From an uncultured Christensenella sp. (GTDB lineage: Bacteria > Bacillota > Clostridia > Christensenellales > UBA1242), in the NCBI GenBank assembly GCA_905207515.1, contig CAJLLK010000052.1:1-5087 (forward strand): a stretch of DNA of 5,087 nucleotides, written 5' to 3'. The position numbers and the translations under genes were made by a program. Positions 1-5,087 of this stretch are shown in pieces; the first letter of the stretch is position 1; every line of letters starts with the position of its first letter. The notes beneath the pieces were generated by a model. That model ran no database searches and was not told the origin of the DNA. It saw only the letters and a program-made list of their open reading frames with translations.

Positions 1-39
1 AAAAGACGCGTTGATTACCAGAACGGAGTAACATTATGA
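1..39 (+). CDS. 3' end of an upstream gene, frame undecided
   Basis: Two forward frames stay open from the window edge. One reads KDALITRTE and stops at TAA 29-31, with the Shine-Dalgarno site of the next gene covering its last codons. The other reads to TGA 37-39 and would overlap the next start as ATGA. Both layouts are normal for a packed operon. The first frame uses codons typical of this window (TTG, AGA, AAA), but ten codons cannot settle it. No product can be named. The close spacing suggests that the next gene (start 36) is transcribed with this one. Confidence 0.35.
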   Translation, partial: KRRVDYQNGVTL

Positions 40-1139
40 AAAAATTTTTTGAAAATGTGCGAAAAATGTCAAAAAATAACATTTTTATGTTGTTTTTTCT
101 TATTATTTTGATAATTTTTTGCATATTTTTGTTTTTAAACAATTATTCCATTCAACTTTTTGTGAACGGAATGAACCAAATTTATTCTTCAGAAATGCAA
201 GTTTATTTTTTGGATGTCGGGCAGGCAAGCGCAAATTTGATTGTTTTTCCAAACAAAACTTCGCTTGTTATTGACACAGGAAGTTCTGACAGTGAAGAAG
301 CATTTATGAAAAGTGTGAGTGAAATTTTGCATAAAAACAAAATAAATTCGATAGATTATTTGATTTTGACGCATAGCGATGACGACCATGTTGGTGGAGC
401 ATCTGCACTTTTGAAAAGTTTTCAAGTCAACCATGTTTTGAGACCAAAAATTCTTTCCACAAGTCCGCTGGAAGACAAAATTGAAGGTTATGAAGTGGCA
501 ACAACTCAAAGTTATGCCGAAACAATCACAGCTGTTTACAGCGAAGCAAACTGTCAAGTTGATTACATAGAAAATTCTTTGATTTCTTTCGGTGATAACG
601 CCACATTACAGATTTTTGCTGCTGAAGAAGAAACTTATTCTGACGTAAATTCTTATTCGCCATTCATCTATGTGCAGAGCTTTGGTCGCAGTTTTATGTT
701 CTCGGGCGATGCGACAAGCGAAAGAGAAGAAGAGTTTTTAAATCAAAATTCAAATCTAGACATCAATGTGGATTTTTTGGCAGTCGCTCATCATGGTTCA
801 AGATATTCTTCCACGTCCGAATTTTTGGAAAAGATAAATCCGACTTATGCAATTGTGAGTGCAGGTGACAATCTTCATCCGTCAAGAGATGTGCTTGAGA
901 GATTGCAAGAATGCGGTGTTGAAAAGATTTATGTCACAAAAGAGGTCGGAATGATTGCTGTTGGCGTTTCAGAAAATTCTGTGAAAATCAGAACTATGTC
1001 AAAATTTATCGACTTGCCAATTTTTGTCGTTTGCATTCTTATGATAGCCTTTTCAATCGCTCATTTTAAAAATTTAAATGTCGATAAATTTAGTACAAAA
1101 ATATATTTAAATAAACGAAAAAAACTATTAAAAAATTAA
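36..1139 (+). CDS. ComEC/Rec2-type MBL-fold hydrolase, membrane-anchored at both ends
   Basis: This 367-residue protein carries a metallo-beta-lactamase-fold domain of the type found at the C-terminus of the DNA-uptake channel ComEC. Visible motifs are LDVGQ (59-63), VIDTG (78-82), the metal motif THSDDDHVGG (112-121, an HxDxDH version typical of ComEC), SGDA (223-226), AHHGS (251-255) and a late HP motif at 281-282. The N-terminus is basic and followed by a hydrophobic helix at about 16-34. A second helix lies at about 326-343 and is followed by a lysine-rich tail. By the positive-inside rule the enzyme domain faces outside, as proposed for ComEC. The multi-helix competence channel of ComEC is absent, so this is not ComEC itself. 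The substrate is unknown; a nuclease or phosphodiesterase is plausible by family. The ATG at 36 is chosen because GGAG lies at 25-28, seven bases upstream. Confidence 0.88.
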   Translation: MKKFFENVRKMSKNNIFMLFFLIILIIFCIFLFLNNYSIQLFVNGMNQIYSSEMQVYFLDVGQASANLIVFPNKTSLVIDTGSSDSEEAFMKSVSEILHKNKINSIDYLILTHSDDDHVGGASALLKSFQVNHVLRPKILSTSPLEDKIEGYEVATTQSYAETITAVYSEANCQVDYIENSLISFGDNATLQIFAAEEETYSDVNSYSPFIYVQSFGRSFMFSGDATSEREEEFLNQNSNLDINVDFLAVAHHGSRYSSTSEFLEKINPTYAIVSAGDNLHPSRDVLERLQECGVEKIYVTKEVGMIAVGVSENSVKIRTMSKFIDLPIFVVCILMIAFSIAHFKNLNVDKFSTKIYLNKRKKLLKN

Positions 1140-1156
1140 TTTAATTGAATTAATTT
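1133..1156 (+). repeat. A/T-only inverted repeat after the MBL gene
   Basis: Nine-base arms (1133-1141 and 1148-1156) are exact reverse complements around a six-base loop, and the stop codon of the MBL gene lies inside the left arm. A 13-base palindrome centred on G1147 overlaps it. The stem has no G-C pair and no clean T-run follows, so it would be a poor intrinsic terminator. It may only reflect the A/T richness of the gap. Confidence 0.3.
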
Positions 1157-1176
1157 ATTAAGCATTAAAAAAAAGT

Positions 1177-1204
1177 TTGTAATAATAAAACTTTGTGTTA
1201 AAAT
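1177..1204 (+). promoter_or_regulatory. Putative sigma-A promoter for the kinase-like/tkt pair
   Basis: The -10 box TAAAAT (1199-1204, five of six consensus bases) is preceded by TGT, giving an extended -10 (TGN). A weak -35, TTGTAA (1177-1182), sits 16 bases upstream and matches four of six positions. Transcription would begin near 1211, essentially at the ATG of the next gene, which implies a leaderless message. The A/T-rich background makes chance matches likely. Confidence 0.45.
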
Positions 1205-1210
1205 AAATTT

Positions 1211-1687
1211 ATGAATAATAGGGATTTCAATAAAATAGTCATTGTTTCTCTTTGTGATAGTTATACCAAACAGTTGGGAAAGCTTCTATCTCAAAATTTA
1301 GACATGATGTTTTGTGATACAAAAGACCTGATTGAATATGAACTTATTGACCGAAACGCAGTCGTGGAATTGTGTTCGAAAGAATATCTTGAAGCGAGCG
1401 AAAGAAAGGTTATTGACCACATTGCATCTTTTGTCAATGTCGTTGTGGCAATAAGCTATGATTATTTGGTCCACAACATCGACATTTTGAAAGAGAACAG
1501 CCTTATTGTTTATGTCAAATTGTCAAAAAAATATGTCAAAGAAAATGCAAATGTGATAAATTTTATCTCTTACGACGACAGAACGAAAACTTTGGAAGAT
1601 TTGGCTGATTTGACTTTGGCACTGAAGAAACAAGATTTAGATTTTGTTTGTCAAAAATTGATTGAAAAACTGGGAGGTTGTCTATGA
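1211..1687 (+). CDS. Shikimate kinase-like protein with lost P-loop (probable pseudokinase)
   Basis: This 158-residue protein resembles shikimate kinase in order and spacing. KIVIV (8-12) matches the first strand. GKLLSQNLDMMFCDTKDLIE (23-42) matches the segment after the P-loop. ERKVI (64-68) matches the conserved helix, and LKENSLIVYVKLS (93-105) matches a late strand. The functional residues are gone. The Walker A GxxGxGKS/T position reads SLCDSYTK (13-20). The second aspartate of the DxD pair is Lys38, the FR arginine is missing, and the GGG position reads about SYD (82-84). Asp36 remains. Phosphorylation of shikimate is therefore unlikely; a regulatory or structural role is inference. 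The reading frame is intact, which argues against a decaying pseudogene. No Shine-Dalgarno site precedes the ATG and no other early start exists. The gene ends in an ATGA overlap with transketolase. Confidence 0.65.
   Translation: MNNRDFNKIVIVSLCDSYTKQLGKLLSQNLDMMFCDTKDLIEYELIDRNAVVELCSKEYLEASERKVIDHIASFVNVVVAISYDYLVHNIDILKENSLIVYVKLSKKYVKENANVINFISYDDRTKTLEDLADLTLALKKQDLDFVCQKLIEKLGGCL
1672..1677 (+). promoter_or_regulatory. Shine-Dalgarno site that sets the transketolase start
   Basis: GGGAGG lies six bases before ATG 1684-1686 and inside the last codons of the kinase-like gene. It favours ATG 1684 over the in-frame TTG at 1678, which would directly abut the site. The ATGA overlap suggests that translation of the second gene is coupled to the first. 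Confidence 0.85.
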
Positions 1688-3654
1688 ATTTGGTTCAAAA
1701 AGCAATAAATTATTTGAAAGCTTTGTCTGCTGAGACGATAACAAATGCAAAATCGGGACATTTGGGGGTGTCGCTGGGTGCTTCTTCAATTTTGTTTGCA
1801 CTTTTCAAAGACCATTACAACTTTGATGCTTCCGACACCGATTTTTTAAACAGAGACCGTTTTGTGCTTTCAGCAGGTCATGCAAGTGCGTTATATTACA
1901 GCCTTTTTTCGATGTTTGGCTTCAATGTCTCGTTGCAAGATTTGAAAGAGTTCAGAAAATATGGTTCAAAAACTCCAGGCCATCCTGAATATAGAGTGAC
2001 TGAAGGTGTGGAAGTCTCCACAGGACCACTTGGTCAGGGCGTGGCAAATGCAGTCGGAATGGCGATTGCCGAAACGGTGATGGAAGAAAGGTTCAACACG
2101 GTTGGTTTTGACATCATAAACAATCATACCTATTGTTTTGTTGGCGACGGCTGTCTTATGGAAGGTGTGGCACTTGAAGCTGCAAGTTTGGCAGGCAATT
2201 TGAAACTCAACAAACTTATTTTGCTTTATGACAGCAATGAAGTGACAATTGATGGTTCGTTACATTTGGCAAACAGAGAAAATGTGGCGAAGAAATTTGC
2301 TGCAATGGGTTGGAACGTTATCAAAGTTGCGCACGGAAACAGCTATTGGTGCTGCACGCACGCCATTGCTCGCGCTAAACGCAGCAAAAAGCCTACAATC
2401 ATCATTTTCAACACGACAATCGGAATTGGAACGCAAAAAGAAGGCACGTCGGCAGTTCACAGTGTCATTTTGTCAGAAGAAGAATTGGCTGATTTTAAAG
2501 AAAACTTGAATGTTAAAGAAAGTTTTTATATCCCAAGTGATGTCAGAGAACTTTGCATGGCAAGCACACGTCGTGGCAAGCTGAACCATGAAAAGTGGAA
2601 CCAAAATTTGGCGATGTATTCCAGCACTCATCCAGAGCTTTATAAATCACTTATGGCATTTTTCGACCGCAAGAAGATAAATTTTGAAAGAATAATGAGA
2701 AACATTTCAAAATATGACGGACAAAGTTTGAGAAAGGTTAACCACTATGCTTTGAGTGAGCTTGCTTATCAATGTCCACAACTCATTGGCGGAACGGCAG
2801 ACCTTGCACCATCCACAATGGCATACATCGACAATGCTGGAAACTTTTCTGCTGGCTATCGTCGAGGGAAAAACATTCATTTCGGCGTCAGAGAACACGC
2901 AATGACAGCGATAACAAACGGCATTTCGCTTTATGAAGATTTTATCACGTTTGACTCTACTTTTTTGGTGTTCTGCAACTATGCAATCCCTGCAATAAGA
3001 ATGCGTGCCATGATGAAACTTCCAGTGATGTCGTTTTACACGCACGACTCGATTGCCATCGGTCAAGATGGTCCTTCTCATCAACCTATCGAACAACTCG
3101 GTCAGCTTCGCGCCATCATTGGCAACACGGTTTATCGCCCTTGTGACTATAAAGAATTGGTGGCGGGCTATTATGTTTGTTTGAGGGGCTATAATCCAGT
3201 TTGCTTTGCACTCTCAAGACAAGACATTCCACATGTCGACGGCACATCTTACGACGGCGCACTTTTAGGCGGTTATTTGCTCGAAGAAAATTCTTCAAAG
3301 CCAGACATTGTGCTGGTGGCAAGCGGCGCTGAAGTTCCTCTTGCTGTCAAGACGGCGGCAGAACTCAAAAAGAAACATTCTGTCAATGTTGTTTCCGTTC
3401 CTTCAATTGAAGTTTTTGAAAAACAGACAAATGCCTACAAAAACAAAATCATCAGCAAAGACGCCAAACTCGTTGTGGCAATTGAAGCTTCAAACGACAC
3501 AAAATGGTTGAAAATTTTGGGCGAAAAAGGTGTGGTTTTTGGTGTTGAAAGCTATCAATGCAGCGGCGACGGCGAAGAAATTTTAAACAAGGCCGGATTT
3601 AATGTCAAAAATCTTGCAAAATTTGTGGAAAGCAAATTAAAAGCACAAAAATAG
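1684..3654 (+). CDS. tkt: Transketolase
   Basis: This cytoplasmic enzyme is thiamine-diphosphate dependent and transfers two-carbon ketol units between sugar phosphates in the non-oxidative pentose phosphate pathway, producing erythrose 4-phosphate among others. From ATG 1684 it has 656 residues, close to E. coli TktA. The pyrophosphate domain has SGH (His26), AGH (His66), TPGH (His100), TGPLGQG (113-119) and the ThDP motif GDGCLMEG (154-161, with Asp155 and Glu160), plus Asn185. The pyrimidine domain has Arg350, LAPS (Ser377), the catalytic GVRE (Glu404), Phe427, and YTHDS to GPSHQP with His454, Asp462 and His466. Arg512 follows in LSRQ, and the C-terminal domain (about 538-656) is complete. 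All main catalytic and phosphate-binding residues are present. One oddity is that the loop usually reading HGxPL reads HSVIL (259-263), keeping only the histidine and leucine. The gene is probably cotranscribed and translationally coupled with the kinase-like gene. Confidence 0.97.
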   Translation: MNLVQKAINYLKALSAETITNAKSGHLGVSLGASSILFALFKDHYNFDASDTDFLNRDRFVLSAGHASALYYSLFSMFGFNVSLQDLKEFRKYGSKTPGHPEYRVTEGVEVSTGPLGQGVANAVGMAIAETVMEERFNTVGFDIINNHTYCFVGDGCLMEGVALEAASLAGNLKLNKLILLYDSNEVTIDGSLHLANRENVAKKFAAMGWNVIKVAHGNSYWCCTHAIARAKRSKKPTIIIFNTTIGIGTQKEGTSAVHSVILSEEELADFKENLNVKESFYIPSDVRELCMASTRRGKLNHEKWNQNLAMYSSTHPELYKSLMAFFDRKKINFERIMRNISKYDGQSLRKVNHYALSELAYQCPQLIGGTADLAPSTMAYIDNAGNFSAGYRRGKNIHFGVREHAMTAITNGISLYEDFITFDSTFLVFCNYAIPAIRMRAMMKLPVMSFYTHDSIAIGQDGPSHQPIEQLGQLRAIIGNTVYRPCDYKELVAGYYVCLRGYNPVCFALSRQDIPHVDGTSYDGALLGGYLLEENSSKPDIVLVASGAEVPLAVKTAAELKKKHSVNVVSVPSIEVFEKQTNAYKNKIISKDAKLVVAIEASNDTKWLKILGEKGVVFGVESYQCSGDGEEILNKAGFNVKNLAKFVESKLKAQK

Positions 3655-3673
3655 TCATTTTCTGACATTTTTT
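3647..3673 (+). terminator. Weak terminator-like hairpin after transketolase
   Basis: GTCA (3654-3657) and TGAC (3663-3666) pair around a TTTTC loop. After a two-base mismatch on each side, five A residues (3647-3651) can pair with part of the T-run 3668-3673. The T-run also follows the short stem directly, as in an intrinsic terminator. The G-C content of the stem is very low and the fold is probably marginal, so this is a tentative call. Confidence 0.25.
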
Positions 3674-3686
3674 GCCATGTTTTCAA

Positions 3687-3716
3687 GTAACATCATAAAA
3701 CTTTAGCTTATATAAT
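3687..3716 (+). promoter_or_regulatory. Putative sigma-A promoter for the unknown-protein/hydrolase pair
   Basis: A perfect -10 box, TATAAT, lies at 3711-3716. GTAACA (3687-3692) matches four of six -35 positions with an 18-base spacer. Transcription would begin near 3723, leaving a leader of about 16 bases that includes the ribosome binding site. The position, between a finished gene and the next start, supports the call. Confidence 0.55.
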
Positions 3717-3728
3717 ATTGATATTAAG

Positions 3729-3734
3729 TGAGGG
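3729..3734 (+). promoter_or_regulatory. Shine-Dalgarno site that sets the start at 3739
   Basis: TGAGGG precedes ATG 3739-3741 by four bases, with the core GAGG five bases away. An in-frame TTG at 3718 would add seven residues but has no ribosome site, lies before this one, and sits at the edge of the -10 box. ATG 3739 is therefore preferred. Confidence 0.75.
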
Positions 3735-3738
3735 TTTT

Positions 3739-4659
3739 ATGTTGAAGAAAAAAAGCATTGTTTTAAGTGACACGGAAGGTTCAAATCAAAAAGCTGTGTT
3801 GTCGCTCGAAGAAGACGGTTTGGGCGTTCGTGGCACGGTCAGGTTATATAATTTTTCACATGAACTTGCAGGTGTTTCGTCACTTGGATTTTATGTTGAC
3901 CAAAAAGTCTATAAAGCAGGTTTGACGTTTAAGTCGCACATGCTTTATGATTTTTTTATTGATTTGAAAGAAATTCCAAACAAGTTCACATGCGCGGTTG
4001 TAAATTTTCAAAATGCGGTGGCACGACCGATTTTATATGGTTCCAGTGACGGAAACAACGATGACATTTACGGCAGCATCATAAGTGAATTGTCAAACAA
4101 CAACACTGCACAAAATGCTGAAAAGGTTTTGGATAAATATGGCGTAGATTTTGATGACGAAGAGAAAAAAGTTATTGAAAAAGAGATTGACGACGCCATG
4201 TGTGACGATTGCAAGGCTTGTTCAAACTGTGTATATAAAAAATATTTCTTTGAAAATCAGACCGAAACTCAAAGTTTGGAAAAAGATGAAGTGGTTGAAA
4301 CTCCGCAAGCAGAGGCAGAACTCTTTTTTGACAAACTTAAACCACAAATTGACAAACTTTTTGAAAGCAATCCGATTGAAGACAACTTGCAATCAATCAT
4401 TCCAAATTCAAAATGGGTGAAGGTGGACTATGAAGACGACGGCGATTTTTATGTTTTTGGTCTTTTGTATGACGACCAGCAAAACGTCAAATATGTCTGC
4501 TATGGCGTGCCTGCAGTTTTTGAAGAAGAACCGCCAAAAGAACTTTCTGGCTATCCAATTTGGTTGCCGCTTGACAAAGAAAATGCGCAAGGTTTTGGTT
4601 ATTGGTTGACCTATCAAGACGCGGCGACGGGCGAGCCAATCAAAGCAATTTTAGATTAA
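3739..4659 (+). CDS. Unknown protein with a CxxCxxCxxC cluster
   Basis: I do not recognise a named family. The 306-residue protein has no signal peptide or membrane segment and looks cytoplasmic. Residues 1-101 look beta-rich, alternating short hydrophobic strands with turns. Residues 105-152 are charged and probably helical. Next comes a cysteine cluster with Cys155, Cys158, Cys161 and Cys164, each two residues apart, followed by VYKKYFF. An acidic linker runs to about 192. The C-terminal part (about 195-306) is rich in aromatic residues and acidic, with YVFGLLYDD (238-246), VCYGVP (253-258) and GYWLTYQDAATGEP (287-300), which looks like a conserved domain signature. The four cysteines could hold zinc or an iron-sulfur cluster; this is inference. 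The gene has its own promoter-like sequence and is followed 14 bases later by a hydrolase gene, so the two are probably cotranscribed. Confidence 0.85.
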   Translation: MLKKKSIVLSDTEGSNQKAVLSLEEDGLGVRGTVRLYNFSHELAGVSSLGFYVDQKVYKAGLTFKSHMLYDFFIDLKEIPNKFTCAVVNFQNAVARPILYGSSDGNNDDIYGSIISELSNNNTAQNAEKVLDKYGVDFDDEEKKVIEKEIDDAMCDDCKACSNCVYKKYFFENQTETQSLEKDEVVETPQAEAELFFDKLKPQIDKLFESNPIEDNLQSIIPNSKWVKVDYEDDGDFYVFGLLYDDQQNVKYVCYGVPAVFEEEPPKELSGYPIWLPLDKENAQGFGYWLTYQDAATGEPIKAILD

Positions 4660-4673
4660 AAGTGCAGGTAAAA

Positions 4674-5087
4674 ATGAAAATTCTTGCGTGGATAGTTTTA
4701 GCGCTTATCATTTTGATAATTTTGGCATTAATGCTTTATTTGTCAGTTGGTGCAATTTTGTTTGGCAAAGTTTTCAAAAGAAAAAATCTTGCTGACAGAT
4801 TGATGAAAAAAAATTTAGAAAAACAACTGAAAGAATATAAAATTGACTTGTGTTGGTGGGACAAATTTAAATTTGTCAAAGTTAAAACTCAGAGTTTTGA
4901 CCAACTGAATTTGGTCGGACATTTTTTTGAAGCCAATTCGGATAAAACGGTCATTGTTGTGCATGGATTTGGGTCAGATTATCGTGAAATGCAACAATAT
5001 TGCAAATTTTTTCTCGAAAAAAACTTCAATGTTTTGGCTGTGAGCAATCGTGGGCACGGCGAAAGTGAGGGAAAATTTGTTGGTTTT
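4674..5087 (+). CDS. Membrane-anchored alpha/beta hydrolase, 5' part only
   Basis: The first 138 codons are present and the gene runs off the window. The N-terminus has a single hydrophobic helix at about 4-30 with little charge before it, followed by a lysine-rich stretch (32-56). This fits a signal anchor or an uncleaved leader. The alpha/beta hydrolase fold then begins: TVIVVHGFGS (92-101) is the strand and HG oxyanion-hole motif, and NVLAVSNRGHGESEGKF (119-135) matches the second conserved segment, usually D-x-RGHG-x-S-EG, with Ser124 in place of the common aspartate. The nucleophile elbow and the catalytic acid and histidine lie beyond the window, so activity and substrate cannot be judged. 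ATG 4674 has a weak AGG (4666-4668) five bases upstream and lies 14 bases after the previous stop, indicating an operon. Confidence 0.85.
   Translation, partial: MKILAWIVLALIILIILALMLYLSVGAILFGKVFKRKNLADRLMKKNLEKQLKEYKIDLCWWDKFKFVKVKTQSFDQLNLVGHFFEANSDKTVIVVHGFGSDYREMQQYCKFFLEKNFNVLAVSNRGHGESEGKFVGF

Noticed and set aside
189..557. Antisense open frame of 122 codons inside the MBL gene
   Set aside because: It lies wholly opposite a clear conserved gene, its translation has no recognisable motif, and no ribosome site was seen.
1172..1194. AAAGTTT/AAACTTT inverted repeat as an intrinsic terminator
   Set aside because: The stem is seven bases with one G-C pair and a nine-base loop, and no T-run follows. 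It overlaps the promoter-like region and is more likely incidental.
1185..1213. ECF sigma-type promoter based on AAAACTTT resembling an AAC-type -35 box
   Set aside because: No CGTA-like -10 box lies about 16 bases downstream in either copy, whereas a sigma-A -10 box is present in both.
2707..3096. Antisense open frame of 129 codons inside tkt, plus shorter frames on both strands at 2249-2509, 2260-2460, 3116-3322 and 3308-3511
   Set aside because: All are shadows of the transketolase frame, rich in residues such as Cys, Arg and His that arise from reading a gene out of frame.
3718..3738. TTG start giving a seven-residue longer Cys-cluster protein
   Set aside because: It has no ribosome site and overlaps the promoter region; GAGG before ATG 3739 is the better choice.
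4151..4617. Forward frame 4151-4420 and antisense frame 4408-4617 inside the Cys-cluster gene
   Set aside because: The compositions are lysine-rich or patternless, there is no ribosome site, and both are fully contained in a better-supported gene.
1..5087. Defence system, mobile element, CRISPR array, tRNA or riboswitch
   Set aside because: No transposase or integrase, no spaced direct repeats, and no structured RNA signature was seen. All non-coding gaps are under 90 bases and A/T-rich.

Overview
The window is A+T-rich, uses a standard bacterial code (TGA is a stop, in an ATGA overlap at 1684-1687) and carries closely packed genes that are all on the + strand. Shine-Dalgarno sites of the GGAG/GGGAGG type, codon use dominated by TTG, AGA and AAA, and the gene content together suggest a low-GC Firmicute, probably an uncultured clostridial lineage. 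The assignment to Clostridia is inference from style; no phylogenetic marker was tested.

Layout. (1) Bases 1-39 hold the last codons of an upstream gene whose frame cannot be decided. (2) 36-1139 encodes a free-standing ComEC/Rec2-type metallo-beta-lactamase-fold protein held in the membrane by a helix at each end. (3) A 71-base gap holds an A/T-only inverted repeat and a promoter-like sequence whose -10 box lies just before the next ATG. (4) 1211-1687 encodes a small protein that aligns along much of its length with shikimate kinase but has lost the P-loop and the main shikimate-binding residues. (5) 1684-3654 encodes a full-length transketolase (656 residues) with its catalytic residues intact, overlapping the previous gene by ATGA and probably translationally coupled to it. 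(6) An 84-base gap holds a weak hairpin and a good -10 box (TATAAT). (7) 3739-4659 encodes a 306-residue protein of unknown function with a CxxCxxCxxC cluster between two folded-looking parts. (8) 4674-5087 is the start of a membrane-anchored alpha/beta hydrolase that runs off the window.

How the genes fit together. There appear to be three transcription units: the end of an upstream operon (gene 2), a kinase-like/transketolase pair (genes 4-5), and an unknown-protein/hydrolase pair (genes 7-8). Transketolase is the core enzyme of the non-oxidative pentose phosphate pathway and makes erythrose 4-phosphate, a precursor of the shikimate pathway, so its coupling to a degenerate shikimate-kinase relative is the most interesting association here. 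I see no mobile element, CRISPR array, tRNA, rRNA or defence system. The window reads as ordinary chromosomal backbone with two poorly understood proteins, not as an obvious new system.
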